Positions 1 to 7,522 of a stretch of DNA of 12,599 nucleotides are shown here, one piece after another. Source of the DNA: Minisyncoccota bacterium (GTDB lineage Bacteria; Verrucomicrobiota; Lentisphaeria; Oligosphaerales; MVZH01); NCBI GenBank assembly GCA_021734725.1, contig JAIPIM010000091.1:1-12599 (forward strand). The letters are read 5' to 3'. Below the pieces are notes generated by a model. It was not told where the DNA came from and did not search any database. It saw nothing but the letters and a program-made list of their open reading frames with translations. The translations under genes were made by a program, and so were the position numbers. Numbering within the stretch: the stretch's first letter is position 1; each line of letters opens with the position of its first letter.

Positions 1-1
1 C

Positions 2-988
2 CAATACCACGACGTCTGGGTCATCGCGGAACAGCGCTACGGCGAAATCAAACCGGTGACGTTCGAACTCCTGGGAACGGCGCGCCGACTGGCAAGCGCA
101 CGGGGGGGACAAGTATGGTGTGTCATGCTCGGCCATAACATTACACGCTACGCCGATGACTGCTTCCATCGGCAGGCCGATGTCGTACTCGCGGTCGACG
201 ATCCGGAACTTACCCACTTTGTCGATGATACCTACGCCAACATCATTGTCGACCTTATCAACAAATACCGCCCGGAAATCGTCCTGTGCGGCGCCACCTC
301 CCGCGGCCGGGCCTTGCTGCCGCGGGTCGCGGTTCAAGTGAATGCCGGACTGACCGCGGACTGCACAGGCCTGGAGATTGAACCTGAAACAGGGAATCTG
401 TTGCAGACACGCCCGGCTTTCGGCGGCAATATCATGGCCACCATCAAGTGCATGAACCATCGCCCGCAAATGGCCACGGTCCGCCCCCGAGTCATGAGCG
501 AACCGGAACTCGACAAGAACCGCACCGGCAAACTGATCTCCGAACCTTTGCCGGAAAGCATGGTCAGCCGACGTCTGCATATCCTGCAGACGTTCAAAGA
601 TGATGAAGACACTACATCCATTGCGGACGCACACTTTATTGTGGCGGGAGGTCGCGGGGTCCAGGGCCCCCGCGGGTTCGATGTACTCAAAGAATTTGCG
701 CACCTCGTAGGCGGTGCGGTGGGAGCAAGCCGAGCCGCTGTCGATGCGGGCTGGATCGAGTACGCACACCAAGTAGGACAAACCGGTCAAACCGTCCAGC
801 CGCGCGTCTATATTGCCTGCGGCGTTTCCGGACAGATACAACACCTGGTCGGCATGCAGTCCGCCCAAACCATCATCGCCATCAATCGGGATGCCAACGC
901 GCCTATTATGAAAATCCCCGACTATGCCATCGTCGGCGACCTCTTCGATGTTCTCCCAGCCATGGCGGACGAGCTTAAGCGATTGTAA
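2..988 (+). CDS. etfA: Electron transfer flavoprotein alpha subunit, 5'-truncated by window edge
   Basis: The alpha subunit of the EtfAB heterodimer binds FAD and passes electrons between acyl-CoA or other dehydrogenases and a quinone or ferredoxin acceptor in the cytoplasm. The reading frame is open from base 2 (visible start QYHDVWVIAEQR), which matches the normal EtfA N-terminus, so only the start codon and a few residues are missing; the GTG at 56 is internal. In the 328 visible residues the N-terminal alpha/beta domain is followed by RPAFGGNIMATI (about 137-148). The FAD-binding C-terminal domain then shows GGRGV (about 217), GASRAAVDAGW (about 241-251), QTGQTV (about 259-264), GVSGQIQH (274-281) and IN-x-D-x-NAPI (about 294-302). 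No ferredoxin domain is visible. etfB is expected just upstream, outside the window. The gene converges on the sulfatase with a 16-bp gap and no clear terminator. Confidence 0.95.
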   Translation, partial: QYHDVWVIAEQRYGEIKPVTFELLGTARRLASARGGQVWCVMLGHNITRYADDCFHRQADVVLAVDDPELTHFVDDTYANIIVDLINKYRPEIVLCGATSRGRALLPRVAVQVNAGLTADCTGLEIEPETGNLLQTRPAFGGNIMATIKCMNHRPQMATVRPRVMSEPELDKNRTGKLISEPLPESMVSRRLHILQTFKDDEDTTSIADAHFIVAGGRGVQGPRGFDVLKEFAHLVGGAVGASRAAVDAGWIEYAHQVGQTGQTVQPRVYIACGVSGQIQHLVGMQSAQTIIAINRDANAPIMKIPDYAIVGDLFDVLPAMADELKRL

Positions 989-1004
989 TCGTCGCGCCGC
1001 ATCG

Positions 1005-2426
1005 TCAACCAACGTCCTTCGCATATCGTTCGTCCCCAACCTCGGCCTGTAATTCGTGCAGACGCTGCGTCAATTCCCGGACAACATCGGCGTACGCCGG
1101 ATCGGCGTACACATTATTGAGTTCGCAGGGATCCTTCGCTAAATCGAACAACTCCCATTCCGGCTCGTACGTCTCGTCGATTGTACCCGGTTGACCCAAT
1201 GGATCGGAGTAGTAATAAATAAGTTTATATCGCATGGTGCGGATACCGTAGTGCGCATACACGTTGTGATGTTCTTTGTGCATCCAGTACCGATAGTACA
1301 TCGCATCTCGCCAGTCGGAAGGCATCTGACCATTCAACAACGGTCGAATGCTGCGTCCCTGCATGTCACCAGACACGGAGACACCAGCCAAATCAAGGAA
1401 CAAGGGAGCAAAGTCGGTATTCAGAATCATCCCGTCGTTTACCGTTCCCGCCTCGATTTCACGCGGATAGCGCACGATAAACGGCATGCGCAGAGATTCT
1501 TCATACATGAAACGCTTATCGTACCAGCCATGGTCGCCCAGGAAAAATCCCTGATCGGACGTGTAGATCACCAGCGTATTCTCGGTCAATCCATTCTCGT
1601 CGAGATAGTCAAGCACCCGCCCCACATTGTCGTCGACGCTTGCGATGACTCGCAGGTAATCCTTGATGTATCTCTGGTAAGCCCATTTACGCATGTCGTC
1701 CTCGGGAAGCGTGTGGTTGAGGTCACACTTCATATCCTGCGGCCGCATGTGAACACCAACCCGCATCTCCGCGGCCGCCGCGGCCGACGCACGGTTGCTG
1801 TAATCGTCGTACAGCGTATCCGGCTCCGGAATGTCTTCGTTCAGATACATGTGCGCATGTTTTTCGTCCGGTTCCCACGCACGGTGGGGAGCCTTATGAT
1901 GATAGAGCAAGCAGAACGGTTGCTCGGAATCGCGTGACTCAAGCCAATCGAGGATCATATCGGTGATGATGTCCGTCACATACCCTTTCACCGTGTGACG
2001 CTCACCTCCATCGGGTCCCTTGAAAATGAACTCAGGATTGTGGTACAGGCCTTGGCCCGGCAATACCGCCCAGTCATCGAACCCGGTCGGGCAATGGTCC
2101 GGTCCCTGTCCCAGATGCCATTTGCCGAAAATCGCGGTCCGATAGCCTGCTTCCTTCAGCAGCTTGGGAAACGTTTGCAGTCGATTGTCCATGTGCGTCG
2201 CCAAGGTCGTCACATTGTTCACGTGGTTGTAGGTTCCTGTAAGGATTGTCGCCCGGCTTGGCGTGCAAATGGAGTTCGTACAGAAACAGTTATTGAAAAG
2301 CATCCCCTCGTTGGCGATTCGATCCAGATTGGGCGTCTTGTTGATACGGCTGCCGTAACAACTCATGGCGTGAGACGCATGGTCGTCACTCATGATAAAC
2401 AATATGTTCGGGCGCACGTCACTCAT
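1005..2426 (-). CDS. Type I sulfatase (arylsulfatase family S1), GlcNAc-6-sulfatase-like
   Basis: Hydrolyses sulfate esters, probably on a glycan. With the start used here (473 aa) the alkaline-phosphatase-fold motifs are all present: metal ligands in FIMSDDH (D14, D15), the formylglycine site CTPSRATILTG (C54, R58), GKWHLG (K102, H104), HKAPH (177-181) and SDQGFFLGDHGWYDKR (D291, Q292, H299, K304). Gln in place of the common His at 292 and the DKRFMYEES tail are typical of N-acetylglucosamine-6-sulfatase or mucin-desulfating relatives, but the substrate cannot be fixed from sequence. The start is ambiguous. ATG at 2426 has a GAGGA Shine-Dalgarno 7 nt upstream. An in-frame ATG at 2525 adds 33 residues that look like a hydrophobic export signal (LASILFICVLSTSVLQC) but has only a distant GAGGGG about 15 nt upstream. 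The protein is cytoplasmic in the first case and exported in the second. A formylglycine-generating enzyme is needed and is not in the window. Confidence 0.93.
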   Translation of the reverse strand: MSDVRPNILFIMSDDHASHAMSCYGSRINKTPNLDRIANEGMLFNNCFCTNSICTPSRATILTGTYNHVNNVTTLATHMDNRLQTFPKLLKEAGYRTAIFGKWHLGQGPDHCPTGFDDWAVLPGQGLYHNPEFIFKGPDGGERHTVKGYVTDIITDMILDWLESRDSEQPFCLLYHHKAPHRAWEPDEKHAHMYLNEDIPEPDTLYDDYSNRASAAAAAEMRVGVHMRPQDMKCDLNHTLPEDDMRKWAYQRYIKDYLRVIASVDDNVGRVLDYLDENGLTENTLVIYTSDQGFFLGDHGWYDKRFMYEESLRMPFIVRYPREIEAGTVNDGMILNTDFAPLFLDLAGVSVSGDMQGRSIRPLLNGQMPSDWRDAMYYRYWMHKEHHNVYAHYGIRTMRYKLIYYYSDPLGQPGTIDETYEPEWELFDLAKDPCELNNVYADPAYADVVRELTQRLHELQAEVGDERYAKDVG

Positions 2427-2433
2427 GGCATCG

Positions 2434-2438
2434 TCCTC
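2434..2438 (-). promoter_or_regulatory. Ribosome binding site supporting the short sulfatase start
   Basis: GAGGA on the minus strand lies 7 nt before the ATG at 2426, the ideal spacing. It lies inside the longer reading frame that starts at 2525, so it is the main argument for the shorter product. Confidence 0.55.
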
Positions 2439-2570
2439 ATACGTGGTGTGATTGCACTGAAGAACAGAGGTAGACAAAACACAGATGAATAGTATGCTCG
2501 CCAAGCGATGAATGTCAAGAACCATGCAAGCGTGCGGCAGCCCCTCTTGTCAAATTTAATGTCTAGGAAA

Positions 2571-2680
2571 GTGGGAGGTACGTCCTGTACTCCGACCCTT
2601 CGGAGCGGTTCCACCCGGCGGCCGGCTGTGGGAGGGGTCCCGAACCGTCGGAGCAAACTTCAGTGCAGCGGCCACCAACA
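2571..2680. repeat. Intergenic block of two degenerate ~57-bp repeat units
   Basis: The 198-bp gap between the sulfatase and the pilin operon contains two related units. Unit A is 2571-2627 and unit B begins at 2628. Both open with GTGGGAGG followed by a GTCC-containing stretch, then carry TCGGAGC and later GCGGCC. Unit A contains a perfect 6-bp hairpin CTCCGA-ccct-TCGGAG at 2590-2605. There is no T-run, so it is not a classical terminator. No gene is supported here. It resembles short interspersed repeats of environmental genomes, but no other copy is present in the window to prove dispersal. Confidence 0.5.
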
Positions 2681-2724
2681 TCATCCCTGCTGAATCCGCG
2701 GGATCGGCCCGCCGGCTTGCAGAC

Positions 2725-3810
2725 TCAGTATTCCCAGGCAAGGATCTCCAGACGGCTTTCGTCATCCAATACAGGCTTGTCGCCTTCGAAGTCGAGCACT
2801 CCCCAGTTTCCGCGAGTAAAAATATCTCCCCAGGCAATAATTGCCCCTTTAATGGCATGTTCACCGGTAAGATCGACAGTCCCGCTGGCCGCGAAAATGA
2901 TTCCTGACATCGTGTCGGACTGTCCGCTGAGGTGAATGTTACCATCGCGACTGACCATGGCCGGCAAGGTGGCCACTTGGTAGATGTCGCACTTCCCTGC
3001 CTGATGGATGCTGCCGGTGGCAAACAAAGCCCCGTGTATGACGGTGTGCGAACTGATGTGTACGTCTCCCACAACCCACATAATCCCGCCCGCCGGTGAA
3101 TAGGTGCCCTTCAGACTGGCGTCCCCCACATGAACTTCACCATTCCCCTGAGCAATATTATAGTAATGGTCGAAGTCAAGCTGAGGGAACTTAATCCGAG
3201 GCACCCCGGATTGCACATCCCCGTCCACCACCGCTCCGCCCCGCAAGCTGGTCAGGCCTACGGACGATGCGTTTCCAGCAACATGCACATGGCCAGACAT
3301 ATCGGTATTCGCGTTACTGTGGGATCCATTCTCAAGATTACATTTGACACTGCCCCCGCCTGACATCAGCACGTCAGAATTCGAGAAAATTGCGCGCTGG
3401 AAGGCGCGCGGATCGTACGGGCTTCTCGTGTAGACTTTCACCGCCTGGGTCATATCGCCAACCGAACCGGTGGCATGAATCATGAAGTACGCGTCGCCAA
3501 GCACTGTGATATCAACCGTATACGAACCCTCCCCAAGCTGACCCGCAGTCATCGTCGCGGGAGGAGAAATCAGGTTGTTGAAGTCAGTGGCCGCAAATGC
3601 TAACGCACGAGCCGCCGCCCCCGTAGCCACTTCCTGTGCTTTAATGCGCTGCTCAATGATCTTGTTCGTGTGCATTTCTTCAGTAAACATTGAATACATT
3701 GCGGCGGCAGCGGTCGTCACCAAAAACGCACAGAATAAAGCACCGAGAAAAGCCGAGCCGCGGTCATCGCATCCCCAATGATTGGAAGCGGATCTGATCG
3801 TCGTATTCAT
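2725..3810 (-). CDS. PilX/GspK-like pseudopilin with beta-helix-like repeat domain
   Basis: Probable minor pseudopilin or pilus-assembly protein anchored in the inner membrane, third gene of the pseudopilin operon. The start chosen is ATG 3810 (361 aa): GGAGG at 3820-3824 sits 9 nt upstream, whereas the in-frame ATG at 3819 directly abuts it, and longer starts overlap the upstream gene. After a 17-residue polar leader there is one membrane segment (GSAFLGALFCAFLVTTAAAAMYS, roughly 18-40, flanked by R17) and an amphipathic helix with many Ala. From about 130 to 350 the chain is Gly-rich with short alternating strands (VHVAGNA, VVDGDVQ, VGDVHISSHTVIHGALFATG, GNIHLSG, GTVDLTGEHAIKGAIIAWGD). This is the pattern of the DUF7305-type right-handed beta-helix found behind PilX-like N-termini. 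No prepilin FTxxE site is seen. Family assignment is by pattern, not alignment. Confidence 0.8.
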   Translation of the reverse strand: MNTTIRSASNHWGCDDRGSAFLGALFCAFLVTTAAAAMYSMFTEEMHTNKIIEQRIKAQEVATGAAARALAFAATDFNNLISPPATMTAGQLGEGSYTVDITVLGDAYFMIHATGSVGDMTQAVKVYTRSPYDPRAFQRAIFSNSDVLMSGGGSVKCNLENGSHSNANTDMSGHVHVAGNASSVGLTSLRGGAVVDGDVQSGVPRIKFPQLDFDHYYNIAQGNGEVHVGDASLKGTYSPAGGIMWVVGDVHISSHTVIHGALFATGSIHQAGKCDIYQVATLPAMVSRDGNIHLSGQSDTMSGIIFAASGTVDLTGEHAIKGAIIAWGDIFTRGNWGVLDFEGDKPVLDDESRLEILAWEY

Positions 3811-3819
3811 CGTACGCAT

Positions 3820-3824
3820 CCTCC
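3820..3824 (-). promoter_or_regulatory. Ribosome binding site deciding the PilX-like start
   Basis: GGAGG on the minus strand is immediately next to one in-frame ATG (3817-3819) and 9 nt from the next (3808-3810). The second spacing is workable, so the ATG at 3810 was chosen. Confidence 0.6.
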
Positions 3825-3850
3825 AAGAGCTGTCGCCTCGCTTATCCGTG

Positions 3851-5923
3851 TTAAAAACTGTTCTGCGGAAAAGACGAGATGCTGAATTGCCGATAGAATT
3901 CTTTTGCATATCCTTTAGCCGCCAACGTGAAATCCAACGCCAACGTGGCCGGTGCCGGACTGCGCCCGTTGACGTACAACTGAAAAATACCCATAGCCGG
4001 CCCACGGTCACCGATCACGGCCACATCACATCCTCGCTTCTCTCCCAGCCACTTGACCGCAACGTGCTTCAATTTTGCGGTGTACAGTCCCGGAGCCTCG
4101 GACGTCAACACTGCCTGCCATTGAACGTAGCGACCGCTGAGCCCTTTTATCTCCGCTGGAAGCGATGTTCCGGTCACTTCCAGAGCCTCGCTCCACTGTG
4201 CCCCATCCGATAGATCCGGCATGCTCCCGGCACGAATGCGCAACGTGACGGCGGTTCCGGCCGGGGTCACTGCCGCCCAGTCGAGTGTCTTGTATGACGG
4301 ATCTTTCAGCTTTGTATCCAGTATCGCGGATGTATAGGATGACCGCGGCGGGTAGGTCACATAAATGCTTGCCACGGCAGGCACGTATTCTATCGCGGCA
4401 GCGCCTGACGAGGAGAAGAACTCGCCCCAGTATCCGGAAGAAGCAGCACCGTTTATATCTTCAGAAAGGCAGGCGGCATGAATAGTACCGGAAGCATCAT
4501 GCCATTCCGCAACACTGCCTATTTCGGCGGCCGCCCCAAAGCGAAGACTCACCAGATAATCTTTTTCCGACGAGATCGGCAAGTCAACCAAATCGGATTC
4601 CACGATGCCTCCGGAAATGACTACCGATTTGCCTTCATTATAAACCTCTCCCGTCCCAGACGCGGCAACATCCTGAAACGTCAGACGGTGAAGCGTCCCC
4701 GTGTCGCCATTGAATCCCGAAATCCGCTCCATGATCCACGCCTCGGCAATGTCCATCTTGGCGTCTGGCAGCGCCTGAAAACGAATCCGTGCGCCGCTGC
4801 CTCCGTAGGCAAGATTGCCACCTGTTACTGGATCGACGTTGCTCACGACTACTCGCACGGTGCTGTCAGCATAGTCAGAGGTGGAAGCTGAAGGCGAAAC
4901 AACACGCGTCTGAATACGAGCCTCCCAGGACGTACGCGCCCCCGCCATCTGCAGTATATTCTCGCCAAGCTCAGAATCGAATAGTACTTCGCACAACTCC
5001 GTGCTCGCACCATTTTCAACGAAGGTGGACTCCAACCACATATCGTTGTATATCTTGATGTTTATGAAACTGTCTTCGCCTGTGGCATCAAAGTACAAGG
5101 CCCGATTGTCGCTCCAGTACGACCGGTGATTCATAAGACGACTTCGGGCTACTCCACCGTCGTACACACTGTCCGATAACAACGCCTCAGCCTCCAAACC
5201 TTTACCCGTAGGGCTCACCGCTAGCAGATCAAGACACATGTTATAATCCTTCGCGCGCGGAGCTTTGCCGACGATACGGAATAAAAAATCATTATTCCCC
5301 GGTTGCAGAATCCACGTACCAAGCTGAAACAGACTCCGCTCATTGACGGAGGCATACGCATCGACGCTGGCGAGCCCCGCCTGGATCGTGTACTCGGCAA
5401 GGTTGTCCGCCAATACCCGCGTTTCCTTGTACGATTCACCATGTATCTCGTGGCTGCCGCCACCCTCTTGTATGGTTGTCTGCAATTGCTCCAGGCGTCG
5501 TTCCGCCGACAAGCCGTTGTCCCGCGGCTGAAAAACGGTGCGACGCAACTCGGTGTACCCAGTGGCCGAATTCTCGAACACATGGTAAATCACAGTTTTG
5601 TTCCATGCAATATCCCCTGTTCCGTCCAGCGGCAGTGACGTTATCCCCGGAGCACGTTGCAACACAGGCATGCTGAAGCCAAGGGGACCCTCGCCAGGAC
5701 CAGGATACATAAGAACCATGCTGCGCGACGTGGTAGCCAAGTCTTTTTTCAACTGCTCTTTACTTAGAAGCATTTTTTGCTCAAGAAATGCCACTGTCTG
5801 TGCATCTTTAAGGCTGCGCACCGTGAACATCGTAAGCGGGACCAGCGCGGCAAAAAGAATCGTAATCAAACCTGTCGCAACCGCAATCTCCGCCACGGTG
5901 AATCTGTGTCTATGTGTCCTCAT
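3851..5923 (-). CDS. Oversized PilW/GspJ-like minor pseudopilin
   Basis: A 690-aa membrane-anchored prepilin-like protein, second in the operon. The N-terminus is MRTHRHR then FTVAE and a hydrophobic helix (IAVATGLITILFAALVPLTMFTV), i.e. Phe at +1 and Glu at +5 of a prepilin peptidase site but Arg instead of Gly at -1. ATG at 5923 is preferred: GAGGTG ends 3 nt before it, while the upstream GTG (5929) is part of that ribosome site. It nearly overlaps the stop of the preceding pilin gene (5926-5928), indicating translational coupling. Typical GspJ/PilW proteins are about 200-350 aa. Here a long beta-rich exported region follows, and residues about 519-625 form a recognisable module (YTSAILDT, LDWAAVTPAGTAVTLRIRAG, GRYVQWQAVL, HVAVKW) of the beta-sandwich type common in surface proteins of PVC bacteria. 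Possible role is pilus or secretion tip, perhaps adhesive; that function is inferred. Confidence 0.82.
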   Translation of the reverse strand: MRTHRHRFTVAEIAVATGLITILFAALVPLTMFTVRSLKDAQTVAFLEQKMLLSKEQLKKDLATTSRSMVLMYPGPGEGPLGFSMPVLQRAPGITSLPLDGTGDIAWNKTVIYHVFENSATGYTELRRTVFQPRDNGLSAERRLEQLQTTIQEGGGSHEIHGESYKETRVLADNLAEYTIQAGLASVDAYASVNERSLFQLGTWILQPGNNDFLFRIVGKAPRAKDYNMCLDLLAVSPTGKGLEAEALLSDSVYDGGVARSRLMNHRSYWSDNRALYFDATGEDSFINIKIYNDMWLESTFVENGASTELCEVLFDSELGENILQMAGARTSWEARIQTRVVSPSASTSDYADSTVRVVVSNVDPVTGGNLAYGGSGARIRFQALPDAKMDIAEAWIMERISGFNGDTGTLHRLTFQDVAASGTGEVYNEGKSVVISGGIVESDLVDLPISSEKDYLVSLRFGAAAEIGSVAEWHDASGTIHAACLSEDINGAASSGYWGEFFSSSGAAAIEYVPAVASIYVTYPPRSSYTSAILDTKLKDPSYKTLDWAAVTPAGTAVTLRIRAGSMPDLSDGAQWSEALEVTGTSLPAEIKGLSGRYVQWQAVLTSEAPGLYTAKLKHVAVKWLGEKRGCDVAVIGDRGPAMGIFQLYVNGRSPAPATLALDFTLAAKGYAKEFYRQFSISSFPQNSF

Positions 5924-5925
5924 AA

Positions 5926-6384
5926 TCACCTCAAGCCGTAGTGGAAAAGGTGTTTGTCCACCACCACCGTGTCCACGGCAACATCCAACTCAGGGCGTTC
6001 AGCATTCCAGGCAGACGTCACATGAATGGTAACCTCGCGACTGCCCCTTACTTCCGCTCCCACCGTGGTCGTACGCCTAAACTGACCGTCAGGGTCGGGA
6101 ACTCCAGATTCATTGACTGGCAATGTGTCCTCCGCCATCAACGGGACATCTTCGTAAGAAAGCGACCGCAAATGCTCCAACCGGTTCTTGGCGATGTCAC
6201 ACGCCGTACTCCGTCGCCGCAGATAACTGCACGTCCATAACCCTTGCTTGAGCACCGCAACGCCACCAGACATCGCCATGGAACCAATCATGCAAGCCAC
6301 CATAACTTCAGCTAGAGTCATCATGCAACGACGACGCCGTCGATCACGGGCTTCTTCGCTGGATCTATGGCTTAATGTCTTCAT
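5926..6384 (-). CDS. PilV/GspI-like minor pseudopilin
   Basis: First gene of the three-gene pseudopilin operon. From ATG 6384 it encodes 152 aa: a basic leader ending in a run of five Arg, then MTLAEVMVACMIGSMAMSGGVAVL, a prepilin-type N-terminal helix with Glu at +5. The residue before the presumed cleavage point is Met (preceded by Cys) rather than Gly. The remaining approximately 110 residues (ACDIAKNRLEHLRSL..., then alternating strands) fit the small PilV/GspI domain. The start is uncertain: ATG 6384 has AGGGGAG close upstream (short spacing), whereas the in-frame ATG at 6411 has GGAAG about 11 nt upstream and adds nine residues. The stop is 2 bp from the start codon of the next gene. 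It would act as a tip component of a type II secretion pseudopilus or type IV pilus; the core machinery is not in this window. Confidence 0.8.
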   Translation of the reverse strand: MKTLSHRSSEEARDRRRRRCMMTLAEVMVACMIGSMAMSGGVAVLKQGLWTCSYLRRRSTACDIAKNRLEHLRSLSYEDVPLMAEDTLPVNESGVPDPDGQFRRTTTVGAEVRGSREVTIHVTSAWNAERPELDVAVDTVVVDKHLFHYGLR

Positions 6385-6461
6385 TTCTCCCCTGATGTGG
6401 CTTGTGTGCATTAGGTTTCGTTCTTCCGCGAGACTTGCCGTCGCATCGTTCAGTTTTTGTC

Positions 6462-6489
6462 ATTATTTGGAAAGCAAGTGCGGTGCCAA
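6462..6489 (-). promoter_or_regulatory. Putative sigma70 promoter of the pseudopilin operon
   Basis: On the minus strand TTGGCA (6484-6489) and AATAAT (6462-6467) are separated by 16 nt, each one mismatch from consensus. The predicted start of transcription is near 6455, giving a leader of about 45-70 nt to the first pilin start. Found by eye; not tested. Confidence 0.45.
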
Positions 6490-6579
6490 TGCCATTTCTC
6501 TAAGGTTCAGAGCGTATGAAGGATGCATTAGAGCCAGCCAGAAAAGGCAAAGCCTCCACCAAAAGAGACTCTTTCGCAT
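6463..6579 (-). CDS. Doubtful 38-aa signal-peptide-like ORF
   Basis: This mini-ORF lies in the xerD-pilin spacer, with no match I recognise. It reads MRKS, a hydrophobic core LFWWRLCLFWLALM and a c-region HPSYA that ends in a good signal peptidase I site (S at -3, A at -1), followed by only 17 residues. It has no Shine-Dalgarno, the upstream sequence being a C-rich tract, and it overlaps the putative pilin promoter. It could be a real small exported peptide, a remnant of a lost secreted-protein gene or chance. Listed because the signal-peptide pattern is unusually complete. Confidence 0.2.
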   Translation of the reverse strand: MRKSLFWWRLCLFWLALMHPSYALNLREMALAPHLLSK

Positions 6580-6591
6580 TATTGCGAACCA

Positions 6592-6615
6592 GGCGGGGCG
6601 GGGGGGCGGGGGGGG
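6592..6615 (+). repeat. G-tract cluster, possible G-quadruplex
   Basis: Three G runs of 4, 7 and 8 bases (6595-6598, 6600-6606, 6608-6615) are separated by single C. They are long enough to supply four G3 runs for an intramolecular quadruplex on the plus strand. The tract lies 16 bp beyond the xerD stop and does not disturb the gene. It is also a place where sequencing length errors are likely. Confidence 0.6.
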
Positions 6616-6631
6616 AATGTTGGCGGACTCG

Positions 6632-7519
6632 TCAGGCGCGGGGATGAAAAGCCCGATGGGTCTGCATGAGGCGCTTGCGGTTGACGTGAGTGTAGATCTG
6701 GGTGGTGCCAATGTCCGCATGGCCCAGCATCTCCTGGATAACACGCAGGTCAGCGCCGTGATCCAGTAGGTGGGAAGCAAACGAATGACGAAGCATGTGC
6801 GGGTAGACATTCTGGCGAATACCGGCACGCCGTGCCGCGTCCTTGACAATCATCCAAATGCGCTTGCGACTGAGCGGATTACCATTCACTGTCAAAAAGA
6901 GATGCGTGGAGTCGCCAGCCTTGTCCAATACGGGATGGGCTTCCGAAAGATATCGCTTGACCGCTCGCTGGGCGGGCAGCCCGATGGGAACAATGCGTTC
7001 CTTGTCGCGCTTCCCGATCACACGCACAATGCCCTCATCGAAATGAATGCTGTCCGTCCGCAAGCCGGCTAATTCACTGACCCGTAGTCCGGTCGCATAG
7101 AAGACCTCGATGATGGCGCGGTTGCGGATGTCCAGTGTATCCCGCCCGTGAAAAGCCTTCAACATGCCGTCTATGTCCCGCTCACTCAGCAAGTCCGGAA
7201 GAACATGCCACAGACGGGGGCCCTCCATCACATCCGTGATATCATGGGGTATCAAGCGTTCTTGCAGTAGATAGCGGAAGAAAATCTTGACGGCAACAAG
7301 CCGGCGGGCTATCGAACGCGATTCCAACCCCCGCGCATGGGAATGCTCAAGAAAGTCCAGGATATCGCTTCGCGTAACCGTATCAGGATCATGCTTGCCT
7401 ATGGTCGCCATGTACTCGACGAACGCCCGCAGATCGTGAACATACGCGGAAATAGTGTTGTCCGACAATCCCCGTTCGAGAGCCGCATACCCGATGAACT
7501 GTTCGAGAATGTGTTCCAT
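6632..7519 (-). CDS. xerD: Tyrosine recombinase XerD
   Basis: Site-specific recombinase that, with XerC and FtsK, resolves chromosome dimers at dif. The length (295 aa) and domain order match XerD: an N-terminal SAM-like core-binding domain (about 1-90, ALERGLSDNTISAYVHDLRAF) and a C-terminal catalytic domain. All catalytic residues are present: R146 in ATGLRVSEL, K170 in VIGKRDKER, H241 and R244 in HMLRHSFASHLL, H267 in LGHADI and nucleophile Y276 in TQIYTHV. The C-terminus ends in the usual HPRA, so the gene is complete. It starts 3 nt after the cysK stop and is therefore probably co-transcribed; the AGGA ribosome site is only 2 nt from the ATG, so coupling is likely. It looks like the housekeeping enzyme rather than an element-borne integrase: no arm-binding domain and no adjacent att site. 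XerC is the main alternative name. Confidence 0.93.
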   Translation of the reverse strand: MEHILEQFIGYAALERGLSDNTISAYVHDLRAFVEYMATIGKHDPDTVTRSDILDFLEHSHARGLESRSIARRLVAVKIFFRYLLQERLIPHDITDVMEGPRLWHVLPDLLSERDIDGMLKAFHGRDTLDIRNRAIIEVFYATGLRVSELAGLRTDSIHFDEGIVRVIGKRDKERIVPIGLPAQRAVKRYLSEAHPVLDKAGDSTHLFLTVNGNPLSRKRIWMIVKDAARRAGIRQNVYPHMLRHSFASHLLDHGADLRVIQEMLGHADIGTTQIYTHVNRKRLMQTHRAFHPRA

Positions 7520-7522
7520 TTC

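Noticed and set aside
1191..1937. 248-aa plus-strand open frame
   Set aside because: Shadow of the first sulfatase with unlikely His/Val/Arg-rich composition.
2427..2525. Lipoprotein signal on the longer sulfatase form
   Set aside because: The residue before the candidate Cys is Gln (VLQC), not Gly/Ala/Ser as a lipobox needs.
6368..6463. Short frame starting at the TAATG overlap after the mini-ORF
   Set aside because: About 30 basic residues overlapping the pilin start, no ribosome site and no recognisable features.
6632..7519. XerD as the integrase of a mobile element
   Set aside because: Typical housekeeping length and domains, coupled to cysK, and not next to the tRNA fragment.
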